A stretch of 37,288 nucleotides of DNA from Candidatus Agathobaculum merdavium (lineage in GTDB: Bacteria; Bacillota; Clostridia; Oscillospirales; Butyricicoccaceae). Position 1 is the first letter of the stretch. Each line of letters begins with the position of its first letter. The DNA is taken from contig DXDE01000094.1 in assembly GCA_019115615.1 (NCBI GenBank), positions 1 to 37,288 on the forward strand, in the 5' to 3' direction. The position numbers were made by a program, and so were the translations under genes. The notes beneath the pieces were generated by a model. That model was not told the origin of the DNA. It searched no databases and saw only the letters and a list, made by a program, of their open reading frames with translations. Shown piece by piece: positions 24,473-32,882 of this stretch.

Positions 24473-27106
24473 ATGAAGAAGTACGTTTACATGTTCCCGG
24501 AAGGCAACGGAAAAATGCGTGAGCTGCTTGGCGGCAAGGGCGCCAATTTGGCCGAAATGACCGGACTTGGCATGCCCGTACCGCAGGGCTTCACCATTAC
24601 GACCGAGGCCTGCACCCGGTATTACGAGGACGGCAAGACGATCTATCCGGACATTCAGGATCAGATCCTTGAGTACCTCGATAAATTGGAGAAGGTTACC
24701 GGCAAGACCCTCGGCGATCCGGAGAAGCCGCTTCTGGTTTCCGTTCGTTCGGGTGCGCGTGCTTCCATGCCCGGCATGATGGACACCATCCTCAACCTCG
24801 GTATGAACGATGAGATCTGCGAGGCTGTTGCCAAGCTGACCAATAACCCGCGTTTTGCGCGCGACTCTTACCGCCGTTTCATTCAGATGTTCTCTGACGT
24901 CGTTATGGAGCTGCCCAAGTCCACTTTCGAGACCTTTATCGATCAGGTCAAGGACAAGAAGGGCGTCAAGATGGATAACGAGCTTGATGCGGACGATATG
25001 AGCGAACTGATCGTCCTGTTCAAGGATCACTATAAGAAGTCCCTCGGCGAGGACTTCCCGCAGGACCCCAAGAAGCAGCTGATGGAAGCTGTCCGTGCAG
25101 TATTCCGCTCTTGGGACAACCCGCGCGCCAACACTTACCGCCGCATGAACGATATCCCGCACTCCTGGGGTACTGCCGTCAACGTCCAGTCGATGGTATT
25201 CGGCAACATGGGCGACACCTCCGGCACGGGTGTTGCATTCACCCGCAACCCGGCAACTGGTGAAAAGAAGCTGTACGGCGAGTTCCTGATGAACGCGCAG
25301 GGCGAGGACGTCGTAGCCGGCATCCGTACCCCGCAGCCGATCTCGGCGCTGGCAGACACCATGCCCGAGGTTTATCAGCAGTTTGTCGACATTTCCTCCC
25401 GTCTGGAGCAGCACTATGGTGACATGCAGGACATGGAGTTCACCATTGAGAACGGCAAGCTTTACATGCTGCAGACCCGTAACGGCAAGCGCACCGCGCA
25501 GGCTGCGCTGAAGGTCGCGGTTGACCTCGTTGACGAGGGCGTCTGCACCAAGGAGCAGGCTATGATGAAGGTTGAGGCCAAGCAGCTCGACGCGCTGCTG
25601 CACCCGACGTTCGTTCCGGCTGCCCTTGCGGCTGCCAAGCCGATCACTTCCGGCCTGCCGGCTTCCCCCGGCGCTGCTTGCGGCGCGGTTTACTTCACCG
25701 CAGAAGAGGCTGCTGCTGCGCACAAGACCGGCATGAAGGTCGTTCTGGTCCGTCAGGAGACCAGCCCGGAGGATATCGACGGTATGGCTGTTTCCGAAGG
25801 CATCATGACCGCTCGCGGCGGCATGACCTCGCACGCAGCGGTTGTTGCGCGCGGCATGGGCACCTGCTGCGTCGCCGGTGTAAACGGCATCAAGGTTTCC
25901 GAGGAAAACAAGACCCTGACCTTTGCTGACGGCACGGTTGTCAAGGAAGGCGAGTTCATCTCGCTCGACGGCTCGACCGGTAACGTATACCTCGGCAAGA
26001 TCGATACGCAGGATGCAGAGCTGACCGGCGATTTCGGCCGCTTCATGGGCTGGGCGGATGAGATCCGCACGCTGCATGTCCGCACCAACGGCGATACCCC
26101 GCGCGATGCAACGCAGGCGCGCAAGTTCGGCGCGGAAGGCATCGGCCTGTGCCGCACCGAGCATATGTTCTTTGAGACCGAGCGCATTAAGGCTGTGCGC
26201 GAGATGATTATTTCCGATACTGTTGAGCAGCGCAAGGCAGCACTGGCTAAGATCCTGCCGATGCAGCGCGGCGACTTCGAGGCGATTTATCGCGCGATGG
26301 GCGGCCTGCCGGTAACCATCCGTCTGCTTGATCCTCCGCTGCATGAGTTCCTGCCGCAGGAAGATGCGGACATTCAGGAACTGGCAAATGAGATGGGCGT
26401 GCCGTTCGACAAGCTCAAGGCTAAGGTTGCCGACCTGCACGAGTTCAACCCGATGCTCGGCACCCGCGGCTGCCGTCTGGACGTTCTGTATCCGGAAATC
26501 GCTGAGATGCAGACCGAGGCCATTATCTCCGCGGCGATCAACGTCTGGAAGGAAGACGGCCTGCACATCACGCCTGAGATCATGGTTCCGCTGGTATCCG
26601 AGATCAACGAGTTGCGCTTCGTCAAGAAGGTCATCAAGGCCAAGGCTGATGAGCTGATCGAAGCTTCTGGCCTGAAGATGAAGTATATGATCGGTACGAT
26701 GATCGAGACCCCGCGTGCCGCAGTCACTGCAAACGAGATCGCTGAGGAAGCCGAGTTCTTCTCCTTCGGCACCAACGATCTGACCCAGATGACCTACGGC
26801 TTCTCGCGTGACGACGTCGGCCGTATCCTTGAGACCTACTTCGAGAAGAAGATCCTCGAGTCCGACCCGTTTGCCCGTCTGGATCAGAACGGCGTTGGCA
26901 AGCTGATCCGCTTTGCCGTAGCGGAAGGCCGCCGCACCCGTCCTGACATCAAGCTGGGCATCTGCGGCGAGCACGGCGGCGACCTGTCCTCCGTCGAGTT
27001 CTGCCACAATGTCGGCCTGAACTATGTCTCCTGCTCGCCTTTCCGTGTGCCGATCGCCCGCCTCGCTGCGGCGCAGGCCCGCGTCAAGGAGCTGGGTCTG
27101 GCATAA
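24473..27106 (+). CDS. ppdK: Pyruvate, phosphate dikinase
   Basis: Reversibly converts pyruvate, ATP and phosphate to PEP, AMP and pyrophosphate; in anaerobes it often works in glycolysis to gain energy from pyrophosphate. 877 residues, the family length. Seen in order: the N-terminal nucleotide-binding domain ('LLGGKGANLAEMTGLGMPVP', 'VSVRSGARASMPGMMDTI', 'FTRNPATGEKKLYGEFL'), the swivelling phosphohistidine domain with His454 in 'GGMTSHAAVVARGMGTCC', and the C-terminal PEP/pyruvate barrel ('EGIGLCRTEHMFF', 'LGTRGCRL', 'FGTNDLTQMTYGFSRDD', catalytic Cys in 'GICGEHGGD'). The ATG at 24473 with GGAGG upstream is preferred over the ORF-track start. Strong codon bias indicates high expression. 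Confidence 0.98.
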   Translation: MKKYVYMFPEGNGKMRELLGGKGANLAEMTGLGMPVPQGFTITTEACTRYYEDGKTIYPDIQDQILEYLDKLEKVTGKTLGDPEKPLLVSVRSGARASMPGMMDTILNLGMNDEICEAVAKLTNNPRFARDSYRRFIQMFSDVVMELPKSTFETFIDQVKDKKGVKMDNELDADDMSELIVLFKDHYKKSLGEDFPQDPKKQLMEAVRAVFRSWDNPRANTYRRMNDIPHSWGTAVNVQSMVFGNMGDTSGTGVAFTRNPATGEKKLYGEFLMNAQGEDVVAGIRTPQPISALADTMPEVYQQFVDISSRLEQHYGDMQDMEFTIENGKLYMLQTRNGKRTAQAALKVAVDLVDEGVCTKEQAMMKVEAKQLDALLHPTFVPAALAAAKPITSGLPASPGAACGAVYFTAEEAAAAHKTGMKVVLVRQETSPEDIDGMAVSEGIMTARGGMTSHAAVVARGMGTCCVAGVNGIKVSEENKTLTFADGTVVKEGEFISLDGSTGNVYLGKIDTQDAELTGDFGRFMGWADEIRTLHVRTNGDTPRDATQARKFGAEGIGLCRTEHMFFETERIKAVREMIISDTVEQRKAALAKILPMQRGDFEAIYRAMGGLPVTIRLLDPPLHEFLPQEDADIQELANEMGVPFDKLKAKVADLHEFNPMLGTRGCRLDVLYPEIAEMQTEAIISAAINVWKEDGLHITPEIMVPLVSEINELRFVKKVIKAKADELIEASGLKMKYMIGTMIETPRAAVTANEIAEEAEFFSFGTNDLTQMTYGFSRDDVGRILETYFEKKILESDPFARLDQNGVGKLIRFAVAEGRRTRPDIKLGICGEHGGDLSSVEFCHNVGLNYVSCSPFRVPIARLAAAQARVKELGLA

Positions 27107-27127
27107 GCTATACTTTTCCTGCAAGCA

Positions 27128-27164
27128 AAAGCCCTGCTGCGGTTATGCCGCAGCGGGGCTTTGT
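27128..27164 (+). terminator. Terminator after ppdK
   Basis: AAAGCCCTGCTGCGG and CCGCAGCGGGGCTTT form a 15-bp stem (one G-T pair) with a 5-base loop; the T-tail is short. Confidence 0.8.
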
Positions 27165-27177
27165 CCTGCCTTTGCCG

Positions 27178-27207
27178 TTGCAGGGCGGGGGATAAGTATG
27201 GTATAAT
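27178..27207 (+). promoter_or_regulatory. Sigma-A promoter of the ThyX-like gene
   Basis: TTGCAG, an 18-nt spacer and a perfect TATAAT preceded by TGG. About 32 nt before the next start codon. Confidence 0.65.
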
Positions 27208-27238
27208 CAATGCAATCTAAAAAAGAGAGGGAAAGACG

Positions 27239-27967
27239 ATGAAAACCTATCTCAACCAGATTTCCGGCATCGACGACGCGATCGTATCGATGTTTATGAG
27301 TAAGCGCTCTTGGACGCGCGAAAAAGAGCTGCACATCCGCGATATCTGCCGCACCGTGCTGCGGCCGGACGGCGGCCTGAAGGCGTACGACGCGGCACAG
27401 GCGGATGCCTTCGCTGAATTTGACGACTGGCTGGACAAGCTGACCAAGTGGGGCTGGAAGCACACGACCATGCTGCGGTTTATCGATATGTCGGTCACGG
27501 TTGAGGGCTTGCACCGCGCCGGGCAGGACGACTGGGACGCGCATGCCAAGCGTTTCAACAACCGCATCATCCGTTCGAGCACGCGTCTGGCGTCGTTCTC
27601 CTATGAGATGTCCGATTGGTACACCGGCAAAATCATGCCGACTGATCTGGCGCTGCAGGCGCTCGGCCTGTCCGTACCGGAAACGTTCGAGCATGATGGC
27701 GTGCAGTATGTCAAGGCGGTCAACGGCTATATCCGCGCGGATATGGCGGACGATCCGGACGTTAAGCGCGGCCTGTACATGCTCAGCATCCCCAGCAACT
27801 TCATCTTCAAGATCGACCTGACCGAGTGGGGGCATGTGTTCAAAGAGCGCAATGCCAAGGGCTCGGCAAATCCGGAGGTCAAGCAGTGCTGCGAGAGCAT
27901 TGCGGATCAGATCGAGCAGTTCCACAGCCGCTTTAACCGGGAATTGTTTCTGAAAATCCTGAACTGA
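27239..27967 (+). CDS. Divergent ThyX-like (flavin-dependent thymidylate synthase fold) protein
   Basis: A 242-residue soluble protein that I do not recognise as a well-named family. By eye its layout matches ThyX: 'LDKLTKWGWKHTTMLRFIDM' fits the helix before the signature, 'RFNNRIIRSSTRLASFSYEM' fits the position of RHRxxSxNExSxRY, and 'LSIPSNFIFKIDLTEWGHVF' with 'KERNAKGSANPEVKQCCESI' fits the 'LP-N...R..HAQxEI' nucleotide and flavin region. The key signature residues are largely replaced, so thymidylate synthase activity is doubtful. It is a single-gene unit with its own promoter and terminator. Alternative: an unrelated helical protein. Confidence 0.4.
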   Translation: MKTYLNQISGIDDAIVSMFMSKRSWTREKELHIRDICRTVLRPDGGLKAYDAAQADAFAEFDDWLDKLTKWGWKHTTMLRFIDMSVTVEGLHRAGQDDWDAHAKRFNNRIIRSSTRLASFSYEMSDWYTGKIMPTDLALQALGLSVPETFEHDGVQYVKAVNGYIRADMADDPDVKRGLYMLSIPSNFIFKIDLTEWGHVFKERNAKGSANPEVKQCCESIADQIEQFHSRFNRELFLKILN

Positions 27968-27973
27968 TAGGGT

Positions 27974-27989
27974 CATCCCGTCAGGGATG
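27974..27989 (+). repeat. Short hairpin after the ThyX-like gene
   Basis: CATCCC and GGGATG pair with a 4-base loop, just before the main terminator. No T-run of its own. Confidence 0.5.
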
Positions 27990-27995
27990 CGACAG

Positions 27996-28034
27996 AAACG
28001 AGGGCTTCGGATATCATCCGAAGCCCTCGTTTTG
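27996..28034 (+). terminator. Strong terminator after the ThyX-like gene
   Basis: A 17-bp perfect stem (AAACGAGGGCTTCGGAT with ATCCGAAGCCCTCGTTT), a 3-base loop and GTTTTG. Symmetric enough to work in both directions. Confidence 0.92.
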
Positions 28035-28102
28035 TATTTGCATGGGAAGTGCAGATAGGGCTGCGACGGCACTGCTGCACAAAGCGAAAAAGGAACGATA
28101 GT

Positions 28103-28130
28103 TCTATCCCTGTCCGCTGACGCATAGGCT
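28103..28130 (+). promoter_or_regulatory. Possible sigma-E-type promoter of the SpoIVF-like pair
   Basis: TCTATCC and CATAGGCT are 13 nt apart, loosely like mother-cell sigma-E promoters, which drive spoIVF in Bacillus. Weak match; listed because no sigma-A promoter is seen here. Confidence 0.22.
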
Positions 28131-28155
28131 ATATCATGCGAAAGGGGGCGTGCGC

Positions 28156-28860
28156 ATGACAGGAAAACGGCCGGTGCGTAAGAAAACGAGCAGCGGCAGG
28201 GGGATGCTCGTAATCGTGGCGCTTGTGCTTGCCGCAGGCGTGGTCAAATATTCGGACGCGCCTTTTGCTGCTGCCGCACGGGAAAAGGTGTCGGATGTGC
28301 TTGTGGGCGCGCCCGGGGTGGACAACATGCTGACTGTATTCGGCGGGGCGGAAGAACCGGCGGATACCGGGGAGGAAGCCTATGCCGCGTCTTCCGGCGG
28401 GGCAGAGGATGTGCTTGGCCGCGAGCAAAGCCTGTTTCCGGATACAGTGGATGATGCAGTGCATGCGATGAGCTTTGACCACGTCCTGCCGGTCGAGGGT
28501 GTGCTGACTTCGCCGTTTGGCAGCCGTGTCAGCCCGACGAGCGGCGAGCAGGCGTTCCACTACGGCCTTGACCTTGCAGCCGACGAGGGGACGCCGATCA
28601 CGGCCTTTGCCGATGGTATGGTACGCGAGGTGGGCGAGTCCAATTACGGCAATTATCTGATTGTCGACCACGCGGGCGGTTTTTCCACGTTGTATGCGCA
28701 CTGCAGCAGCATCCTTGTGGGTGTGAATGACGAGGTGAAGTGCGGCAGTGAGATCGCGCTCGTCGGACAGACGGGGGACGCGACCGGCCCGCACCTGCAT
28801 CTTGAGCTATGGAAGGATAGTATGGCGCTCGACCCGGCGGATTATCTGGATGTGACGTGA
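28156..28860 (+). CDS. M23 (LytM-type) membrane protein, SpoIVFA-like
   Basis: A 234-residue protein with a basic N-terminus, one membrane helix (about residues 17-35), a linker, and a C-terminal M23 peptidase domain. Zinc ligands appear intact: His and Asp in 'FHYGLDLAADEGTPI' and HxH in 'GPHLHLELW'. 'YLIVDHAGGFSTLYAHCSSI' is the usual core. It overlaps an M50 protease gene by four bases (GTGA), the arrangement of spoIVFA-spoIVFB, where IVFA anchors and inhibits the protease in the outer forespore membrane. The GTG at 28150 is too close to AAAGGGGG, so the ATG at 28156 is preferred. A SpoIIQ-like role is the main alternative. Confidence 0.75.
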   Translation: MTGKRPVRKKTSSGRGMLVIVALVLAAGVVKYSDAPFAAAAREKVSDVLVGAPGVDNMLTVFGGAEEPADTGEEAYAASSGGAEDVLGREQSLFPDTVDDAVHAMSFDHVLPVEGVLTSPFGSRVSPTSGEQAFHYGLDLAADEGTPITAFADGMVREVGESNYGNYLIVDHAGGFSTLYAHCSSILVGVNDEVKCGSEIALVGQTGDATGPHLHLELWKDSMALDPADYLDVT

Positions 28861-29420
28861 CGCGCGGACGGGTTGAGGTGCAGGACGGGTTTATCGTGCT
28901 GCTGGCCGCGCTTTGGTGCGCGGATACGACGAATGTGCTGCCGCTTGTGCTATTGGCTGCGGCGGTGCACGAAGGGGGGCATCTGCTTGTGCTGCACTTG
29001 TCAGGTGGGCGGTTGCACCGGCTGACGCTGACCGCCTGCGGTGCGGTGCTGCACTGCGCGCTGCCGCCCGGACGGTGTGCGCGGGCGGCGGTATGCCTTG
29101 CCGGTCCGGCGGCGAGCTTTGCGCTGACCGCGCTGGCTGCTTCCTGCGGCTGGTGGCGGCTCGCGGGTGCGAGTGCGCTGCTCGGCTTGTTTAATTTGCT
29201 GCCGCTGCCGCCGCTTGATGGCGGGATGGCGCTTTCGCACCTGTGCGCGGGACGGTTTGGCCTGCTGCGCGGGCTGCTTGCAGGGGGGAGCGCCGCCGGA
29301 CTGGCGCTTGGCGGAATACGGCTGTGGCAAATGGGCGGCGGCATCTGGCTGCTGCTGATTGGTGCGCTGATTTGTGCAAAAACGGTGAAAAACCTTGCCA
29401 AAGACCGCGCTATGGTGTAA
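28857..29420 (+). CDS. spoIVFB: M50 site-2 protease, SpoIVFB-like
   Basis: A 187-residue polytopic membrane metalloprotease. Zinc site: HExxH as 'VHEGGHLLVL' (His38, Glu39, His42) and the third ligand Asp121 in 'LLPLPPLDGGMAL'. Five or six hydrophobic segments are present. In sporulating Firmicutes this enzyme cleaves pro-sigma-K in the mother cell. It is shorter than the Bacillus protein (about 288 residues) because the C-terminal CBS domain that senses ATP there is absent. The GTG start overlaps the stop of the M23 gene, so synthesis is coupled. Very GC-rich. The substrate is inferred from the pairing, not shown by sequence. Confidence 0.8.
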   Translation: MTRGRVEVQDGFIVLLAALWCADTTNVLPLVLLAAAVHEGGHLLVLHLSGGRLHRLTLTACGAVLHCALPPGRCARAAVCLAGPAASFALTALAASCGWWRLAGASALLGLFNLLPLPPLDGGMALSHLCAGRFGLLRGLLAGGSAAGLALGGIRLWQMGGGIWLLLIGALICAKTVKNLAKDRAMV

Positions 29421-29423
29421 ACT
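29395..29423 (+). promoter_or_regulatory. Promoter of the carD-like gene
   Basis: TTGCCA, a 17-nt spacer and TAAACT lie across the end of the M50 gene, about 40 nt before the CarD start. Confidence 0.6.
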
Positions 29424-29461
29424 GAAAAAGATAACAGAGGCTTGCTGGAAACGGAGGCATT

Positions 29462-29941
29462 ATGTTTCAGATCGGCGACAAGGTCGTCCATCCTCTTCAC
29501 GGTGCAGGCGTAATCACGGATCTGGTCGAGCGCACGATCGATGGTGCAGGCGCGACTTATTATGCCCTGACCCTTGCGATGGACGAAACGCAGCTGTTCA
29601 TCCCGATTGACGCGTGCGAAAAGCTGGGTATCCGGCCGGTATGCTCGCATGCCGAAGCGGAGGAATTTGTGCGTGGGCTGGACAGCATCACCTGCGGCGA
29701 GGATAAGGGCTGGAACCAGCGCTACCGCGAGAATATGCTGCACCTTCGTTCGGGGGATTTGCATGAAGTCGCGCAAGTGATCAAAAGCCTTGCCGCGCGC
29801 AACCGCGAACGCGGCCTGTCGACCGGGGAGAAAAAGATGCTCGCCTCGGCGCGGCAGATCTTGGAGTCCGAGCTTGCCTATGCGCTGGACAGCAGCGCGC
29901 AGGAGATCGCGGCGCTTGTGGAAAAGCATCTGTGTCAGTGA
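29462..29941 (+). CDS. CarD/CdnL-family transcription regulator
   Basis: A 159-residue RNA-polymerase-binding protein. The N-terminal Tudor-like CarD_CdnL_TRCF domain (about 1-60, 'FQIGDKVVHPLHGAGVI', 'YYALTLAMDETQLFIPID') contacts the polymerase beta subunit. The helical C-terminal half (about 75-159, 'HEVAQVIKSLAARNRERGLS', 'EKKMLASARQILESELAYAL') binds DNA near the -10 element and stabilises open complexes, often at rRNA promoters. The start follows GGAGG-like GGAAACGGAGG. A terminator separates it from ispD. Confidence 0.92.
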   Translation: MFQIGDKVVHPLHGAGVITDLVERTIDGAGATYYALTLAMDETQLFIPIDACEKLGIRPVCSHAEAEEFVRGLDSITCGEDKGWNQRYRENMLHLRSGDLHEVAQVIKSLAARNRERGLSTGEKKMLASARQILESELAYALDSSAQEIAALVEKHLCQ

Positions 29942-29949
29942 AAAAATAC

Positions 29950-29981
29950 AAAAGGCTTTGCGGTAAAGCAAAGCCTTTTTT
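29950..29981 (+). terminator. Terminator after the carD-like gene
   Basis: AAAAGGCTTTGC and GCAAAGCCTTTT form a perfect 12-bp stem with a 6-base loop and six Ts. It lies only 18 nt before ispD, so ispD expression probably depends on read-through. Confidence 0.92.
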
Positions 29982-29998
29982 CAAAGGAAGGATTTATC

Positions 29999-30715
29999 AT
30001 GCAGGGAAAACGGAAAAAGAAATCTGTACCCGCGGCGGTGTGCGCCGTGATCGTAGCAGCGGGTTCGTCGCAGCGCATGGGCGGGGAAAACAAGCTGCTG
30101 CTGGAACTGGCGGGCGTGCCGGTGCTGACGCACACGCTGGCGGCATTTGAAAAATGTGCGGCCATACGCGATATTGTGTTGGTTTGCCGTGAGCAGGATA
30201 TTTTGCCTTATACCGAGCTGGCGCGCGCGGCGGGTATCGAAAAGTTGCGCACGGTCACGCGCGGAGGGGATAGCCGTACGGCCTCCGTGCTGGCGGGCAT
30301 TTCGGCAGCACCTGCGGATACTGTGCTGGTCGCAGTGCATGACGGCGCGCGGCCGTTGGTTTCCGAAGCGGTCATTGCGGAAGCGGTGTACGCCGCAGCA
30401 GAGACGGGCGCTGCTGCGCCAGTCGTACCGGTTAAGGACAGCATCAAGCGCATTGAGAACGGCTGCATCGCAGCGGACGTGCCGCGCGATACGCTGGCGG
30501 CTGTGCAGACACCGCAGGTGTTCCGGCGCGAGACGCTGCTGCGCGCATTGAACGCTGCCGTGCGGCAGGGACGTACGTTCACCGACGACTGTGCGGCGGT
30601 CGAGGCGATGGGACAAGCCGTTGCCGCCACACACGGCAGCTATGAGAACATCAAGATCACTACGCCTGAGGATCTGCTGATTGCAGAGGCATTTTTGCAG
30701 AAGGGGGCGGAGTGA
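29999..30715 (+). CDS. ispD: 2-C-methyl-D-erythritol 4-phosphate cytidylyltransferase
   Basis: Third step of the MEP isoprenoid pathway: joins MEP and CTP to form CDP-methylerythritol. 238 residues. Seen: the nucleotide-binding start '[20 protein letters not shown]', '[18 protein letters not shown]', '[12 protein letters not shown]', '[10 protein letters not shown]', '[16 protein letters not shown]' and '[13 protein letters not shown]'. A short basic extension precedes the first strand. AAAGGAAGG supports the start. Its stop is one base before the ispF start, so the two are one operon. Confidence 0.96.
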   Translation: MQGKRKKKSVPAAVCAVIVAAGSSQRMGGENKLLLELAGVPVLTHTLAAFEKCAAIRDIVLVCREQDILPYTELARAAGIEKLRTVTRGGDSRTASVLAGISAAPADTVLVAVHDGARPLVSEAVIAEAVYAAAETGAAAPVVPVKDSIKRIENGCIAADVPRDTLAAVQTPQVFRRETLLRALNAAVRQGRTFTDDCAAVEAMGQAVAATHGSYENIKITTPEDLLIAEAFLQKGAE

Positions 30716-30716
30716 T

Positions 30717-31208
30717 ATGCGTATCGGACACGGTTATGACGTACACCGGCTCGTGCCGGGACGGAAATGTATCATCGGCGGGGTGGATATCCCGCACGAA
30801 ACCGGGCTGGACGGCCACTCGGATGCGGACGTGCTGGTGCATGCGGTGATGGATGCGCTACTGGGCGCGCTGGCGCTGGGCGATATCGGCAAGCACTTCC
30901 CGGATACCGACCCACGCTATAAGGGCGCGGACAGTGTGGCGCTTCTGCGCCATGTGGCGGCGCTGATCGAGCGGGAGGGCTATGCCCTCGGCAATCTGGA
31001 CGCGACTGTGCTGGCGCAGGCGCCCAAGCTGGCCCCGCATATTGACGCAATGCGTGAGAATATTGCCGCGGCGCTCGGCTGTGAGGTCGGGCGTGTGTCT
31101 GTCAAGGCTACGACTGAGGAAAAACTCGGCTTCACAGGCGCAAAGCAGGGTATCGCGGCGCATTGCGTGTGCCTGCTGATGCCGCGCATACCGGAGGTGT
31201 CCGCCTGA
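30717..31208 (+). CDS. ispF: 2-C-methyl-D-erythritol 2,4-cyclodiphosphate synthase
   Basis: Fifth step of the MEP pathway: cyclises CDP-ME 2-phosphate, releasing CMP. 163 residues, the family length. Seen: zinc-site '[20 protein letters not shown]', '[20 protein letters not shown]', '[18 protein letters not shown]' and C-terminal '[20 protein letters not shown]'. The ORF track adds 12 codons; the ATG at 30717 gives the conserved N-terminus and lies one base after the ispD stop. The intervening enzyme IspE is not in this window. Confidence 0.97.
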   Translation: MRIGHGYDVHRLVPGRKCIIGGVDIPHETGLDGHSDADVLVHAVMDALLGALALGDIGKHFPDTDPRYKGADSVALLRHVAALIEREGYALGNLDATVLAQAPKLAPHIDAMRENIAAALGCEVGRVSVKATTEEKLGFTGAKQGIAAHCVCLLMPRIPEVSA

Positions 31209-31216
31209 GACGGACG

Positions 31217-31255
31217 CATGCAAAGAAACCTGCCGGACGGGCATTTGGCTGCATG
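31217..31255. repeat. Nested inverted repeat after ispF
   Basis: CATGCA/TGCATG encloses TGCC/GGCA. No T-run follows, so it is not an obvious terminator. The remaining bases up to the liv promoter are AT-rich and show no gene. Confidence 0.35.
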
Positions 31256-31366
31256 ATTCCTTGCACCGCGGACAAATGTTTTTCAGTAGAAAGCACAAAA
31301 TCAGCGTTTTTACCCAAAAGATAATCGGTGTTTTCTCTAAAATTGCACACAATATTGAAAAAGACG

Positions 31367-31395
31367 GTGCCGGAGGCACAAAAGCGTAGTATAAT
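31367..31395 (+). promoter_or_regulatory. Promoter of the liv operon
   Basis: A perfect TATAAT at 31390-31395, with GTGCCG 17 nt upstream as a weak -35. The leader to livJ is about 70 nt. Confidence 0.6.
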
Positions 31396-31470
31396 AGAAG
31401 ACAATCCGAACGCCCTTTGGGCTGTATGGCGCGTGGGGCGGGAAAGATGAAAGAAAAGGAGAAGATAACC

Positions 31471-32649
31471 ATGAAGAAAAGTCTCAGCATGCTCCTGGCC
31501 GGTATGATGCTGGTCGGCACTCTGGCTGGCTGCGGCGGCAACACTGCCAGCACTGACAATGCGGGCTCCGAAGACGGCAGCACCGCTTCCGGCGCGGCTT
31601 TCAAGATCGGCGGCACCTCTCCGCTGACCGGCGATGCGGCGATCTACGGCAACGCGGTAAAGCGCGGCGCGGAGATTGCAGCTGAGGAGATTAACGCCAA
31701 GGGCGGCGTGCAGATCGAACTGAAGTTCGAGGACGACGAGAACAACACCGAGAAGGCTGTTAATGCGTACAACACCCTGAAGGACTGGGGCATGCAGCTG
31801 TCGCTGGGTTCGGTTACCTCCAAGCCCTGCGAGGCGATTTCGACCGACCTGAATGCGGATCGTATTTTCGCGCTGACTCCGTCTGCTTCCTCTGTGGCTA
31901 CCACCGAGGGCAAGGACAACGTGTTCCAGATGTGCTTTGCTGACCCGAACCAGGGCACCGCTTCCGCAGAATATATCGCGGATCAGAAGCTCGGCACCAA
32001 GATTGCGATCATCTGGAAGAATGACGACGTATACTCCACCGGCATCCACGACAAGTTCGTCGCTGAGGCTGAGGTAAAGGGTCTGGAGATCGTTTCCGAC
32101 ACCACCTTCACCGATGCTTCCGCAACCGACTTCTCGGTTCAGCTGAACGATGCAAAGGATAAGGGCGCGGATCTGGTGTTCCTGCCGATGTACTACACCC
32201 CGGCTTCCCTGATCCTGACCCAGGCCAATGCAATGGGCTACGCTCCCAAGTTCTTCGGCGTGGACGGCATGGACGGCATCCTGACGGTTGAGAACTTTGA
32301 CAAGTCTCTGGCTGAAGGCGTTATGCTGCTGACACCGTTCAACGCGGACGCAACCGATGACAAGACCGTCGCTTTCGTCACCAAGTACAAGGAACTGTAC
32401 GGCGAGGTTCCGAACCAGTTTGCGGCCGATGCGTATGACTGCGTTTACGCTTATGCACAGGCGCTCGAGGCTGCCGAGGTTACCCCGGATATGTCCGCTG
32501 AGGAACTGTGCACTGCGATGATCGAGCAGTTCACCTCCATGACCTTCAACGGCCTGACCGGCGAGAACATGACTTGGGATACCACCGGTGCGGTTTCCAA
32601 GAGCCCGAAGGGCATGGTCATCGAGAACGGCGCTTACGTCGGTATGTAA
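31471..32649 (+). CDS. livJ: Branched-chain amino acid ABC transporter substrate-binding lipoprotein
   Basis: The receptor of a Liv-type importer. 392 residues. A lipoprotein signal ends in the lipobox LAGC with Cys21, so the protein is tethered outside the membrane. The mature part is a periplasmic-binding-protein type 1 fold: 'FKIGGTSPLTGDAAIYGNAV', 'GAEIAAEEINAKGG', 'FEDDENNTEKAVNAYNTL' and a C-terminal 'PNQFAADAYDCVYAYAQAL'. AAGGAG and the signal peptide place the start at 31471, 18 codons inside the ORF-track frame. Four transporter genes follow. Leucine, isoleucine and valine are the family ligands, but related receptors bind other amino acids or amides. Confidence 0.93.
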   Translation: MKKSLSMLLAGMMLVGTLAGCGGNTASTDNAGSEDGSTASGAAFKIGGTSPLTGDAAIYGNAVKRGAEIAAEEINAKGGVQIELKFEDDENNTEKAVNAYNTLKDWGMQLSLGSVTSKPCEAISTDLNADRIFALTPSASSVATTEGKDNVFQMCFADPNQGTASAEYIADQKLGTKIAIIWKNDDVYSTGIHDKFVAEAEVKGLEIVSDTTFTDASATDFSVQLNDAKDKGADLVFLPMYYTPASLILTQANAMGYAPKFFGVDGMDGILTVENFDKSLAEGVMLLTPFNADATDDKTVAFVTKYKELYGEVPNQFAADAYDCVYAYAQALEAAEVTPDMSAEELCTAMIEQFTSMTFNGLTGENMTWDTTGAVSKSPKGMVIENGAYVGM

Positions 32650-32690
32650 AACCAGTCTGAGAGGGGCTTCCTCTCCGGCTATCGGAAAAG

Positions 32691-32834
32691 GTGCGCACGG
32701 CGCACATAAGACGTAATGGGAAGCAAAGGAGGGCGCCGTAGGTTACGACGACCCTCCTTTGTCCGTTTTCCCGCTTTCCCTGCATTTATGGGGTGGGGCG
32801 ACGGCTTGACGGAGGCTGCCAAGCCACCGCCCCA
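32691..32834 (+). promoter_or_regulatory. Set of hairpins between livJ and livH
   Basis: GTGCGC/GCGCAC (32691-32705); CAAAGGAGGG/CCCTCCTTTG, perfect over 10 bp with an inner CGTA/TACG (32724-32761); and TGGGGCG...GGCTTG/CAAGCC...CGCCCCA (32794-32834). None has a T-run. The usual meaning in importer operons is partial termination or message protection giving more receptor than permease (inference). Confidence 0.55.
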
Positions 32835-32882
32835 TCGCACAAACGGACAAGAGAAATATAAAAGATTTGAGGTGTATCAACC

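Noticed and set aside
24413-27124. 903-codon minus-strand ORF opposite ppdK
   Set aside because: Antisense shadow of a highly biased gene; no recognisable protein pattern.
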